From: Polyodon spathula
Taxonomy: Eukaryota > Chordata > Actinopteri > Acipenseriformes > Polyodontidae
Reading direction: 5' to 3'
Assembly (NCBI RefSeq): GCF_017654505.1
Contig: NC_054540.1
Location: 37,099,554-37,163,553, forward strand
Length of the DNA stretch: 64,000 nt
Positions 22,257-34,938 of the stretch are shown piece by piece. The notes below the pieces were generated by a model, which saw only the letters and a program-made list of their open reading frames with translations, was not told the origin of the DNA and made no database searches. The position numbers were made by a program, and so were the translations under genes. Position 1 is the first letter of the stretch, and each line of letters begins with the position of its first letter.

Positions 22257-22602
22257 TACAGCTATGGCCAAAAGTTTTGCATCACCCTATGAAATTAACA
22301 TCTTTTCTAATGAAACCTGTTGAATAATTTTACATTAACATATTGAATTACATACCGCTTTGTAGTTTTCCACATAAGTAACGAAAAACTGTAAAAAAAT
22401 GAAAAATGTTGACATTTAGAAATCTAACATAAAATACTGTACTACTATGATGTCTTCCGGTAGACTTGCGATATTATTTTGCAGTTTCTTTGATAACATG
22501 ATGTTAAATAAAATATCTAAATTATGTTCATAAAGTTTTTTTTTTAAATTATGTCTCAATCGTAAAATTCTCAGTAATGCTAAACTTTTGGCCAGAGTTG
22601 TA
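22257..22602. mobile_element. Tc1/mariner-type MITE (346 bp)
   Basis: Inverted ends TACAGCTATGGCCAAAAGTT and, on the other strand, TACAACTCTGGCCAAAAGTT, starting and ending with TA. The interior is AT-rich with no transposase. The element type is non-autonomous and relied on a Tc1/mariner enzyme from elsewhere. Confidence 0.88.
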
Positions 22603-25600
22603 CAGAGCAGACATTGCTTCAGCAGCTTTCTGTTCAACAAACATGATACGTGCTTGAACCACAACATCAATATGTTGCATTCTCACTGTACTCGCTTCCC
22701 CCCTAACACTATAGTTTGTCCTTGCGGTCTTTTCCAACCCAGTCTTAAATACGAGTTCTGTATATGGCTCAAGAGCTATGCGTTGGTCAGAAATGATTCA
22801 AATAGACCACTGTCTGTTGGAATGTGTTTTGTTGTAACATGTGACTGACATGTGACTGCAGCAAGTACTCCAGGACCATGGACAGCGGCTTTTGAGCAGC
22901 ACACTTCTGCTCAGCCATAGGCCTCTATTAATACAGCTCGTGTTACTTGAATCATATTTTCTCAAATTCAAATTTTTCTTAAACGGTTTTGGCTATTTAC
23001 TGCTATTAGCAATATTATTTAATGAAAAAACACCAATTATAATTCTGAAACTTGTAACAACCTCTATAGACAGTAAAACACACTGTTCAAGAATTAAACA
23101 AAAATCTTATGGACCAGATAGTTAACACATTTTACAGTTTAAAATTTTTTTTAAAACATTTTAAAAAATTTAAAAAAAGTAAAAAAAGGTTAAAAGAAAG
23201 TGTTACCAAAATAAACATTACACTAGTATATTAATTCTAACATGTTTGAAATCTGTTGAATTCTTAAACATTTGATTTACATTGTACATTTTATTACTGG
23301 TTTGGTAACTTACATTTCTAATAGTCTTGATTTTAGCACAGTGACCAGCACTCCCAAATAAGACTTGTAACTACAGTATAAATATTGTGGTTTCATTATA
23401 TCATTGGAAGAAATATTGGAATCAGTGTTGAATTGCTTTGGGAAGTGATGTTTGCCATTAAGACCATTTATCTAACCCATCCAGTAACAGTACAGGTAAA
23501 AAAAAATAAAAAAAAATAAAAAAGGATCGACCATGCTTGAATTCATTTTCAATTATCTATATATAATGTAACCTATTTTTAATTTTAGCTACCGCCTACT
23601 GTTTTCATTGGAGGTGTCAACCACTTAGTATTTATTTAACTGTATTGACCAAACTGCTAAACCTTTGCCTGCCAAAGACAGCATCAGCCAATACTTTTAT
23701 TAGCAGTAAAGGAGCCAAAACATCACACTTTGTACCTATATTTTATATTAAATGCTAGCAAGTACCAATACCAGCCCTACATAATTGACTGCTATCAGGT
23801 CATTATTTGCTAAATTAAAGTGATAGCCATGCCCTTCCTTGGCTGGGAGATTTTACTTGAGAAATAACTATACCCTTTCTTCTAAGGTTAGCCTGGATAT
23901 CAGCATACTGATATTCTGTCTTAGGTAAGATTAGAATTGTGTGCTGAGCTGAATTAGTTGTGTGAAGACTATCCCTAGATTTACATTTTACAGCAGCTTT
24001 GAAGAAAACACCAAATAACAAAAACTATGATAACTGTGTGTGATTGTGTTAACATTGCCAAAATGCCCAAACCATCACTTACCACAGTCAATCTGGTAAT
24101 TGTTAAAAAGGAAAGCAGCCCTAAAACTTTCACTCTGTCACCATGTGAACTCAGAGATCCCTGCAGTTAGTGTTGAGGTACAAAACCGGACATTTCAACC
24201 TTTTTATTTTCTTGAATTATTGGGTCTGTTCATTAGAAGGGGTTTGTCTATTGTACAAAGGGATTTGGGATTGAATTCAGTTCAATGTATTACCTGTCCT
24301 TTGTTATACCAGTGGCCCTCCTATTTCCCATTATTGAACTTTCTAATAAAAACAAAAAACAAGAACACAAAACAATATCAAGATTGAAGTATTGTGCTGT
24401 TTTCTTTTGCTATCAGTGATTTATGTGGCAACGTGTATGACCAAATAACTGAGGACTTATTGGCCCACTTCTTGATTGCCTGCCCCATGCTTTTCAATAG
24501 GCTGTTTGTTATTGTCCAGGCTTACTTAGAAGTGAACAATGGGCTGACACTGCAGGATTAGATACATTTTTTAGATCAGTCCAAGTGTATGGTTACAGTA
24601 AATAAAAACCGACCATCAAGGGTCCTAGCGAGACAAGCTAGAGATTTTTCTTTGCCTTGTCTGGCACATTGTTTAACCTGATTGCAATGTGCTGAAAACA
24701 CACACATACAGACAACAACTGATACAATAGCAGCTTTAAAACACATTTGCGGTCTCATTTATTTCAGTAGCACACTGCATCAAGGGTACTTTTTAATCTA
24801 AAGACAGCAGATGTCTGACTACCAATCACATAAAAGAAATGACAACACCGCATTTGTCAGAACTGCACTGCACAGAGCAACAAAGCAAGATTCTTTAAAA
24901 TGACAAATTAAGAGGCTGTCAGGAAAATGGAGCCCTTATTCACTGTTTGTATCAAGGTAATTGGCCCTATTCACAGAAATGTAAGGACTGTTTTAAGGGG
25001 TGTTTTTAAGGACTGTTAATTAACTGTTTGAAAAATTAATACAAACTAATAAGCCCTCTTTAAAACAGCTTAAATGATTACATAAGCTGCCAACTTGATT
25101 TAATTAAACCAATGCATTCACATATGAGGGTCCTCATAATTACATAATAAATCACACAGTATACTTGCTATAAAATCAAGTGTTTGTCAGATTTGAGTCA
25201 AATGCAGATTGAAATGACCATAAGAGCCTAGGTGAGTATGATAAAAGTTTCCTGAGGTTTGCTCCAAGATCAAGGCAGTTATCGGGATCAGCTTGTGGAG
25301 TATAACAGACAGACACGTTCAGCGCATAAGGGTCCCCATTCTTTTTTAACAAAACGTTCCTTAAAACAGTTTTGTTAACAGGCACCAATAAACCAACAAT
25401 AACAAGATATCAAAACAATATCAAGATATCAAGACAATATCAAGATAGCAAGAAACAACTCTTTACTCACATACCGTTATTAGAACAATTTTTCACGAAG
25501 GAGGAAAACCTCAATAAAGCTACCAAACCAGAGATAAATAACTTAGACATTTCATTTAAGGGCTTGCAAGTACTTTTGAGTTGCAATTTGTGTTAATAAT

Positions 25601-26787
25601 GATATTTAGAGTAAACTCTTTTCAAAGTTTGTCCCTAAGTTGAAGGGAGTCCCTAAGTCTTTCTACTTTTATACTGTTTATTATGGGCCATTAACTTTAA
25701 CAGATGCCATATCCTTCAGAATTTTGGAAATACTAACTGGGAGAAAGTGTTGTTTTTACAAGCAAATCACAAAATGATCCTGGATTCCGCTCTAGAGCTG
25801 GAAAAACAGTACTCTCACTTATCTGTGCAGCAATGTGCTGCATTATAAATCATCAGGAGGCTATTTTTAACTTGTGCTATTAAATAACCTGTTATGGTAG
25901 GCTGCAAACTCAGACAGCCTCAGTATCAGGAAATGGTTTCAGTGAGATAATAAAACATGCTTCCCTGACCATCTCTGGAAATTTGAATGTGATGGTAAGC
26001 AGACTCAGTAGCATTACAGCAAACACTGGTACAGTGGATGAAATGATCATATCAGGGCATAGACTAGTGTAATGTGCACTGGGATTCCTAACTGAACAGC
26101 AGAAACTGTATTGCACAGTCAAAATGAGTAGTGGAAAAATCATATTGAAGTGATCAGTGTTTCTGAGGTATGGCAGGAGGGTGAAACAGATGTGGCCAAA
26201 GATGACTAGGGGAATATAAGAAAACCATAGTGTACCACACTGTAAACCCAATATCTCAAGTGCTTGGTCTTTATCATCCAGGAACTAAAAGGTCGCATGA
26301 TCACAATATGGCAGCCATATTAGGTCACAGATCAACATGAAGGGTACTTTTAGGTTTTGTCCAAGCAGTCAGAGCTGTTTAGATATCATTGAAAATATGA
26401 AGGCAGCATCTGAAACTCTCTGTGGGATATGAGCAGTTAAAGAAGCAGATCAATTCTTCTTGCCTCAAACAAATAATTCTGCATATTTATTCACAATACT
26501 AATGTTATGCCAAGTAAACACAGGGATATGCTAACGTTCACTCAGAAGGATCAGACGACTGATAGATGTAAAACTGTACATTGGATTTGAAAGCATTACA
26601 GGCAAACTCCATCTAAGTAATTTACATGTGCATGGTGATAGTCTGAATGATGAATAAATATGACTGTATTGTTCGGACAAAAATTATTGTTTGATCATAC
26701 ATGATTCAAAGTAGGCCATCACTTGTACAATATAATGCTACATTTATACAATGCAGGGCCCAGCTAGCTATTTATTCACTTCTTAAG
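22603..26787. other. long AT-rich stretch without a recognised gene
   Basis: Includes T/A-rich low complexity (23130-23200, 23499-23522) and repeated AACAATATCAAGAT words (24370, 25410-25450). A hydrophobic open frame on the minus strand at 25910-26251 has no recognisable family signature and probably reflects AT-rich composition. Confidence 0.5.
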
Positions 26788-26841
26788 CAGCAACAGCCCA
26801 GTACATACCTCAACCAGCAACAGCCCAGTACATATCTCAAC
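26788..26841. repeat. 27-bp tandem duplication
   Basis: Two copies of a unit starting CAGCAACAGCCCAGTACATA, differing at one base (ACCT against ATCT), lie head to tail. Confidence 0.9.
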
Positions 26842-27269
26842 CACGCAGTTATGCTGCCAGAAGTGTAGCCATAGTTATGCAGCTGTACAACAGCCCCAAA
26901 TGAAACCTCCATCAGAATTGAATTTTATGCTATTTTTGTGAAACTGTTCAGTGCAAACAGCACATCTCAGTTTCCTAACTAGAGTTCCATATTTGCCGCG
27001 GTGCCACCTTTTTCAAACTGAGTTGGCTCCTGTACCTGTGCTTGACAAGCCACAGATGGGTTTATGGGTTTATCTGTCCAACACAGATAGAAGAACGGTA
27101 AACTGTATTATCAAAATGTGTTGTATAAATGAAATAATGCAGCTGGCTGTGTGTAAGTATCCCCTTAGTAGAGCAGAGACTTGATTATTCCTTATATTGT
27201 TTTGTGTCTAGTGTGTCATTACATTTCCACAAGGTGTGACCACTTCGTATTCTACTATACAGAGAGTGG

Positions 27270-27625
27270 GTTTGTGAGTTTGTAGGGTGTTCGGACACCC
27301 CGTGTATTCCCACACTGTCAGGCAATGTCTTGTTCACTATCTTAGATAGTTAGCTTAATGAGACTGAGCCGGGCGTTTCTTGGCGCTTCCACCAATAGAA
27401 GGAGCAACAAGCCGCGTCACCTTTTGCTTATTCTTTTTGGTTTACGCACCTGCATGTGTGATTTATGAGGATGGGGCACAATACCATTGCTGGTACAGTG
27501 CCGCTGAACTGTCACAGAATAACCTGCCAACTGAGCATGGAATAATAAATCTGGGCATCTTTGTCGGCGTTTCATATTCGAATCTTGTGTCTGCCTTGTG
27601 TTTTCCCACACCCTTCCATAGGGTT
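27270..27625 (+). repeat. LTR-like repeat, motif family copy 3
   Basis: Contains ATACCATTGCTGGTAC (27481-27496), AATAATAAATCTGGG (27541) and CCACACCCTTCCATAGGG (about 27608-27625). These are the same words in the same order as at 16.9-17.0 kb. The upstream part (TATTCTTTTTGGTTTACGCACC) also parallels the 16.78-kb region. The start is uncertain; TGTAGGGTGTTCGG near 27280 is a possible TG edge. Confidence 0.55.
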
Positions 27626-29804
27626 CATAACCAGTGGAAGCATCTGTATTATAGACAGCAATTGCAACTGGACATACGTGTTAAATGTGTCACATAGAAA
27701 GGTACAGAAGACAACTACTGATAGGCATGCAGGCTGTCAATAATAACTGAATTGAGGTGCAGTAAATTCAAATGCACTGAAAAGAGAAAATATACTGTAA
27801 CAAGCACTTTATAGTATAGTTGTGAATAATAGTTAAACAGAAAGACACAACATTCAAATTACACTTCCGATTATAAAAAAACAAATACAAAGGACTTGAG
27901 ACAACTGAAAAGAATATGCTTGCGTCTGAATCAGATGTCCCTTTAACATTGTTATAGTAATAAAAAATACTATATTTTAACAGAAGTCATTTCTATCTGG
28001 ACTATAGTTATTCATTACTGTTAACATTTTATGTCCAAAGGCAAAGCAAAACATTTCAATTAATTTCACAAATCCTGACTAATTTAACTATTGTACTAAA
28101 TTCAGCTTCTTTTTTGCCAAATAATATAAACACAACATGCTTTGAAACAAAAGAAGTTAAATCAGTAGACTTGACACAAAAAACAAAAAAAAACGTATTG
28201 CCTTAATTTTTAAATCAAGAAAACGTGAATACAATAGGCTTACTTCTGATTGGGCTTATCCAACATGAATGTAGAGGACTTAAGTGTTTATCCTATCAAC
28301 GCGCTAATCTACCGTACTAGCACTAAAAGAAGCACGCTCTCACACGTCAAAGTTTTAATGCAAACCAGCAACAGGAGACAAACTGGGTTCTCATTTGATG
28401 CATCGATTCACCAATATGCAATTGTAGTTCTAGAAATTTAAGGACAAATGATCAATAATCGATGCATGGATTAATTGTTGCACCCCTAATGAATTCAATG
28501 CGCTGTGGAATTGGAACAGGAAACAGGAAAAGACTGATGGTGAAGCGTTCCTGTCTGTTTGGAGGAAGACTTTGTAGAATCAGTCCCACCACATTCACTC
28601 CTTTATAAACAGTGTGCTGCTGAATCCCTTCCCAGTCTGTCAATCCAGACCCAGCCGGTAGGCCTTTCCTCAGTGAATGCTGCATGAAGTCTGTGTCTCT
28701 CAGATCTTACAAGTATCAATAATGCACTTGGCATGACCTGGCAGAGACTGGAGAGTAGAGCCAAGCTGCTGAGCCCTGCTGCTGTGTGAACCTGCTCCAG
28801 GCACGTACTCTCATCACAGCCCTGTCTGGAATACTTACAGCAGTGTTGGTTTTACAATGACATCTTTCAAATGTGCACGGCACAGTAGCACTTTCTATGT
28901 ATACACAAACCATTTAAGAAAGGTTTATTCCTATTACAACCCTAACCTCAGTATATCTGGCATATATACAATAATACAACAAAGCTGTGTTCCAGCAAGG
29001 TATGATGTCAAAGACCACCGGAGCAAATCTATTATTTTATATAATGAACAAATATTGGTCAAGAAAATATGAACCCCTTCACAACTCCAGTTGGTTTAAT
29101 GATTTTAATTGCTATTTCTCCCCCTGAAATTGCTATAAAATATTATTAGAAATAAAATAAAACATAAATCAATTAACCATTCTATTAACCATAAATCTTC
29201 CATTAACCATTTAAGCCTGTGTGCCAATAAAACATAATAAAATAACTAAGACACACACATTGGATATGTACTTTTTATTTTTTATTAATATATATATATA
29301 TATTTGAAAAGAATAACACAGTCATCATACATCAGTCATCATACACAATAAAAAAAACATTTCTTGTAAATGTATGCAATGAACAATAAAATAAACTTTA
29401 TATGTAAACAGTATAATACATACAAAGCACAAGACTTCCGAAGAATAAAAAAATTATAAACAGGAAAACATCACATCAGTCATTTTGACGGTTTGAGGTT
29501 GTCAAATTTAAATTACTCTGCGTGTCTGAAAGTTATGCAGTTGCCTGTTTATGACTTTTCTTAAATACATGTATTACTGTATTAATTACCTTGTCGCCGT
29601 TTCAAAGGAAGGATTGCAAAAATAAGGCAGTTATAATCCCGCCCACCTAGAACTGCCAAAGCAGTCATTTTGTCTGCCTTTTACAATACATGTTTTTATT
29701 TTGAATATAACCTACAATATTCTATTTTTGCACCTTTCAAACCAGCCCTTTCAAAAGGAAATGGAAAATAGATTCAGACAGCATTACCTTTTTTAAAGAG
29801 TACA
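27626..29804. other. no recognised gene
   Basis: AT-rich DNA, with a hAT-type terminus near 28400-28490 and a TA run near 29288-29302. Confidence 0.5.
28395..28490. repeat. truncated hAT-type terminus
   Basis: ATTGTTGCACCCCTAAT at 28474-28490 resembles a hAT terminal repeat (complement starting with AGGGGTGCAAC). Inverted ATGCATCGAT and ATCGATGCAT words occur just inside (28398 and 28457). The opposite end was not found, so this is a fragment. Confidence 0.5.
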
Positions 29805-29855
29805 ATGTCAGGAGGAACTACGAGACAAAACCCTATTTTTGCAAGCATTACTTAT

Positions 29856-31180
29856 GGGATCAGCAGGTTTGTGAATCCGAGTCCCGTGCTAACTACAGGA
29901 GGGATCAGCAGGTTTGTGAATCCGAATTCCCTGCTAGCTGCAGGAGGGATCAGCAGGTTTGTGAATCCGAGTCCCCCGCTAGCTGCAGGAGGGATCAGCA
30001 GGTTTGTGAATCTGAGCCCCCAGCGAGCTTCAGGATGGATCAGTAGGTTTGTGAATCCGAATTTCCTGCTAGCTGCAGGAGGGATCAGCAAGTTTGTGAA
30101 TCCAAGCCCCCTGCTAGCTGCAGGAGGGAGCAGCAGGTTTATAAATCCGAGCCCCTTGCCAGCTGCAGGAGGAATCAGTAGGTTTGTGAATCTGAATCCC
30201 CTGCTAGCTGCAGGATGGATCAACACGTTCGTGAATCCGAATCCCCTGCTAGCTGCAGGATGGATCAACAGGTTCGTTAATCCGAACCCCCCCTGTTAGC
30301 TGGAGCAGGGATCAGCAGGTTCATGAAACCAAGCCCCCTGCTAGCTGCAGGAGGGATCAGCAGGTTTGTGAATCCAAGCCCCCTCGCTAGCTGCAGGAGG
30401 GATCAGCAGGTTTTTGAATCCGAGCCCCCCACTAGCTGCAGGAGGGATCAGCAGGTTTGTGAATCCGAGCCCCCAGTGAGCGTCAGGGTGGATCAGTAGG
30501 TTCGTGAATCCGAATTCCCTGCTAGCTGCAGGAGGGATCAGCAAGTTTGTGAATCCGAGCCCCCTGCTAGCTGCAGGAGGGATCAGCAGGTTTGTGAATC
30601 CGAGCCCCCTGCTAGCTGCAGGAGGGATCAGCAGGTTTGTGAATCCGAGCCCCCTGCTAGCTGCAGGAGGGATCGGCAAGTTTGTGAATCCAAGCCCCCT
30701 GCTAGCTGCAGGAGGGAGCAGCAGGTTTATAAATCTGAGCCCCTTGCTAGCTGCAGGAGGAATCAGTAGGTTTGTGAATCTGAATCCCCTGCTAGCTGCA
30801 GGATGGATCAACACGTTCGTGAATCCAAATTCCCTGCTAGCTGCAGGAGGGATCAGCAAGTTTGTGAATCCGAATCCCCTGCTAGCTGCGGGAGGGATCA
30901 GCAGGTTTGTGAATCCGAATCCCCTGCTAGCTGCAGAATGGATCAGCAGCTTTGTGAATCCGAATCCCCTGCTTGCTGTGGGAGGGATCAACAGGTTTGT
31001 TAATCCGAGCCCCCCACTAGCTGTAGGAGGGATCAGCAGGTTCATTAAACCGAGCCCCCTGCTAGCTGCAGGAGGGATCAGCAGGGTTGTGAAACCGAGT
31101 CCCCTGCTTGCTGCGGGAGGGATCATCAGGTTTGCGAATCCGAGCTCCCCGCTACCTGCAGGAGGGATCAGCAGGTTCAT
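29856..31180. repeat. 45-bp minisatellite, about 29 units
   Basis: Twenty-nine head-to-tail units plus a partial one. Each starts GGGATCAGCAGG, continues TTTGTGAATCCGAG and ends CTAGCTGCAGGA. As 45 is a multiple of 3, long frames stay open: on the plus strand a 15-residue unit GISRFVNPSPLLAAG, on the minus strand PPAASRGLGFTNLLI, and for some units a third frame. A plus frame starts at an ATG before the array (29805) and runs to 30299. Unit 10 (30261) has two extra bases and unit 12 (30353) one, so together they restore phase. A stop also occurs in unit 14. Units 4-9 and 14-22 share the same order of variant units, showing a higher-order duplication. I do not recognise a protein family; coding status is open but unlikely. 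Confidence 0.95.
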
Positions 31181-31255
31181 GGGAGAACCTTAATGAACTA
31201 AGCAGGTCACCACGCTTCACTTGTGAGCATTTTAACTTGCAGGGATATTTTCTAA

Positions 31256-31284
31256 CTGCATCTGCATCTGCATCTGCATCTGCT
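31256..31284. repeat. (CTGCAT)n hexanucleotide repeat
   Basis: About four and a half copies of CTGCAT, 75 bases beyond the minisatellite, ending CTGCTG. Confidence 0.9.
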
Positions 31285-33318
31285 GACAAACAGCTTCCCC
31301 TTGGCATGTCCTATGCTAACCTTGACTTAAATGACTTTTAAAAGCAGTCAATACAACAGATGCGTGACCTTGGACTCCCAGTGAGGGATGTTTTAAGAGG
31401 GATGATGGACTGTGTTAAGTTTTCTAAAAGCATCGTTATAAAATAGTTTATGGAAGTGTTGGTGATAAAGCATTTTCAATTAGAGAGTTATAAAGCATAG
31501 CTGCTTACTATATAACAGCTCTCCATGTTAAACGCTAACTGCCCTTATTCTTACAAGGTTAAGCCTGTACAACTACTGATACAATGACATAATACCATTG
31601 TATAGTACCAAGTATGATGCTATAAAAAGTATAATTTAATGTTAAACCTATTTACTGTAAACACTGACATTTTAGCCCTGAATGCAACAAAAAAACACCT
31701 GTGTTACCTGTATGTTTTGACACACAAAAACACAGCCTATACCTACAAATACTGAACACAGTACAGAGCAGTCTCACCAGTGTATTATACAGCCTCATCA
31801 TAACCTGCCTGGATTTGTACTCTGCACTTTTGGCTTTATGCCCAAGTATTCTTGAGTATATAGCCACATATGTCACTTGACATGAACGTTTAAAAAATGC
31901 TTTTGCTTGAAACAAAACAAAAAAATTCTGTTTTGCTTCCTGATCTATAACAGATACTTCAGATGGATAACGCCTTATTACTGTAAGTGCTATAAGGCGC
32001 ATGCTATTTGGAAGCGGTGAGCAGATCGTAGAATATAATTGAACATTCTGGGATACAGAAGCTGAAAGAAGAAAAACACCATTTCCTAAATGCTCCAGTC
32101 TCAAAACAATGATAATGAAAATTCCTATTAACAATTATTTAGACATGATGTAACACTTCAAAGCGGTAACTCTACGGCACAGCTACAACATGGTGTTTTA
32201 GACTCAGTGCTAATTATTGTCATTTACATCCTACTTTTCTGTTTCTTACAGTGTAAGAGAGGATGCACTTTCAGTTTGGAGAATAAAATGTTAAATCACA
32301 CTGTCACACTTCAAAATGGGTCTTCAAAATGACAGGGTGGGACAAAACAAACCTCTTCTTGGTTTAAAGAGGGAGGGTAGTTCTAGGCACCTGGAGTGAA
32401 CTGAGCTATTTGTTCAAACCTCACACTGTGCCTGTCCACTGTCTCCAGTATTGATATGATGCTGGCAAGTCAACTACAAGCCTCAAGGAGGTAAGATCTG
32501 TAAGCAATGTGAAGAGTTTAACAGGCACTGAATGAGATGTCAAATTGGCTGGCAAGGGGCCTAACAGCAACCTTATCTTGTGATCTTCACAGCTAACCTA
32601 CAACACTCTGCCTTATTCAAACCTCTCTGAACATTATTCAAGAAGCGTTGATGTCTGTGTAGAGGGAGTAACTGCAATAAAATGCACAGTGTTTTTGAAA
32701 GTACTAAGTAAGAAAAGGCATTTATATTTAAATGTTAAGTGGCTGTAGCTAACTAAATAATTCCATAAATCTTATCTGTTGTGCACTTCCATTATATAGG
32801 TCTAAAATGTGCAGTTTTAAAAAAAATGCACAATAAAAGAAACACTATGTACTAAAAAACTTGGTTAAATAAATCTCTGTTTTCAAGCCATCCTTTCAGT
32901 TTGTGTCTAAAATTGTCCCCACCCCTTCAATGTCTTCCTTCCTCACGATGCCCAATCAGCTGCTTTAAGCTAACATGCTCTGACCCAGAAGGCAATGCTG
33001 AGGTAAAATGACCCAGGAAATGCAAATGTATCAGATAGCCTGTGAATACTAACTGAGAACGGTCGTTCACCTGAAGTAGTGCCAAATATCATGTTTTAAA
33101 ATTAAGCAGTATGTTTCCTATGACATGTTTCTTTGAAAACGGCACATTTAAGACTTTTATACAGCAGCTAACAGAACCATAAAACAGATACGATTTATGG
33201 AATTATTTTGTCTGGCACAATTACTTTAAAAGCTGTATTCAAACTGTTTTGATACACATATTACTGATTCACAGAGGAAAAACAATAAGTCATCTTACCT
33301 TTTGAACGACATCTTTCC
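31285..33318. other. no recognised gene
   Basis: AT-rich intron/intergenic-like DNA without identifiable coding regions. Confidence 0.5.
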
Positions 33319-33470
33319 CCTTATAAAAGTTTACCACAGTAATTTTGCATTTACCATAGTTTACCCTGGTTTGCCATATTTATTAATACGCTTAACCACA
33401 CCTCAAAATTCTTTACAATACTTACCTATGTTTCATCATGGCACTTTTACTGTGGGAGGCTTTTATAAGA
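33319..33470. mobile_element. MITE, most complete TTATAAAAGTTTACC family copy
   Basis: About 152 bp. The left end is CCTTATAAAAGTTTACCACAG; the right end is CTGTGGGAGGCTTTTATAAG, its near-complement. The interior consists of the family's CTTTAC/TTACCATAG words. It has no coding capacity. Confidence 0.75.
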
Positions 33471-34203
33471 GTCTAAGCAAACATTACACAATGTGGTTCA
33501 ATGTCAGGACAAATCTGTTGTATGAAAACAATGTCAAGGGTGCTCCTCTCCCTTTGAACAGTGGGAAAGCAGAGTCAGTGATACGTCTAAGAACTGTACC
33601 AGGGAAAGATCTGCTGGTATGATTCATCAGCAGGGTAAAGTTTGATTACATCAGCAGCACAGCGATCGGGACTTGAGTCATGTTTCATTTCTGTGCGTTT
33701 GCTTACATGTGGAATCATCATCTGCAGATGCTTTTGTTTCACAGATTTCAATCGCTAGAGTTTCAAATGTCACTTACTGGAAAGACAAACCAAGCAACAT
33801 AACTGGAACAGTGTACAACTTCAGGGATCCCGGGATGTCGCAGTGAATGTCACATATTTGCCAAAAGAAAAGCTATGGTATTATGCTTTATAGTTGATTT
33901 ACACTGAAATTATTTCACTAGATGGAAATCATTTATGGAAAAAAAGAAACAAGCAACAAAACACAGCTAATGGCAGTTAGTCCTTTCGAATGATTAAAAT
34001 AGGAGCACAATGCCACAGATTCTACCAGACTATTCCCAGTCCTCAATTTGTATCCAATACACACTAACTAAATAATGTATGATCATTATGTGTAGAAAGC
34101 ATGCTCGTGAATGAAGGGATTGGCAATCACATCTGGGTGTTGATCTCACAATATTTAAGTAGTGTTGACAGGGTATAAATAATACAATATTCTATCTTTT
34201 TCA
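33471..34203. other. no recognised feature
   Basis: Ordinary AT-rich sequence. Confidence 0.5.
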
Positions 34204-34280
34204 GCTGTTTTCACAGAGCCTGGTTGTCACCAATCTTAGGAAAGCTAGTCCAAGATTAGTGCTAATTAGGGTCTCTCTGC
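34204..34280. repeat. short hairpin MITE fragment (family of 3977-4059)
   Basis: ATCTTAGGAAAGCTAGTCC followed by AAGATTAGTGCTAATTAGG matches the reverse complement of the 3977-4059 element in its core, with terminal TTTTCACAGAG on the left. Confidence 0.5.
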
Positions 34281-34462
34281 AAACAAATATGAGTGTCTGC
34301 TGAATATTCTGGAATTACTGGAAGCAAAACTGTAGACAATAAACTCTAAATGGCATAACAAGATGATTATGTGGTAACATGGAGATGCATTTATTTTGTA
34401 TATACAGTAGCAACAGAAGATTTATTTAAATATTATTGTACTGTTTAAATTGTTTGTATTGA

Positions 34463-34938
34463 GGGGCTCTTGAGTGGTGCATCCGGTAAAAGGCACTCAG
34501 CGTGGAGTACAGGATGCACCCTATCGCCTGGAGGTCGCTGGGTCTGGTCCAGGCTATACCACTGGCAACCGTGGACGGGAGTTCCCAGGGGGCAGCGCAC
34601 AATTGGCTGAGTGCAACCCGGATAGGGAGGGTCTAGGTCGGCCAGGGTGTCACCTGTAAACTGGCCAGGAGCCTATGAGACTGCTTGTAAATGCCGGGAG
34701 CTGCGTGGTCCTCCGACGCTGTAGCTCCGTGGTGGTTGCATGACAGGCCCGCAGAGTGAAAAGAAGCGGACGGCTGACAGCACACGTTTCGGAGGACGTG
34801 TGTGCCCATCTTCGTCCCTCCTGAGACAGAGCGTGGGTGGCAGAGGTGAGCCGGGTTGAAATAAAAATAATTGGACATTTCAAATTGGGGAGAAAATAAG
34901 AAAAATTATTGCCGATTCCAAATTTATATTAAAAAATA
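34463..34938 (+). mobile_element. tRNA-derived SINE with intact target duplications
   Basis: The head is tRNA-like: GAGTGGTGCATCCGG near 34472 as the A-box region and GGGTCTGGTCCAGGC near 34539 as a B box (consensus GGTTCGANTCC), the internal RNA polymerase III promoter. A GC-rich body of about 330 bp follows, ending in an AT-rich tail (AATAAAAATAATTGGACAT to about 34938). Perfect 12-bp target duplications TGTTTGTATTGA flank it at 34451-34462 and 34939-34950, proving retroposition. It encodes nothing; LINE machinery moved it. The family looks to me like one common in sturgeon-type fishes, from memory only. Confidence 0.92.

Noticed and set aside
24370..25450. Repeated AACAATATCAAGAT words
   Set aside because: Short AT-rich words with no fixed spacing; probably local slippage.
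25910..26251. 113-codon hydrophobic minus-strand frame resembling a membrane receptor piece
   Set aside because: No receptor family motif, no splice context, and AT-rich antisense DNA readily gives Phe/Leu/Ile-rich frames.
1545..26331. Shared ATGGCAGCCATATTAG words at 1545 and 26313
   Set aside because: The match is too short, and no extended homology was seen around the two sites.
29856..31180. Minisatellite as a known fish PstI satellite, because CTGCAG recurs
   Set aside because: The PstI-type satellites I know of have units well over 100 bp. A 45-bp unit with CTGCAG is not enough to equate them.
34474..34883. Several open frames on both strands
   Set aside because: They are within the tRNA-derived SINE, which is non-coding.
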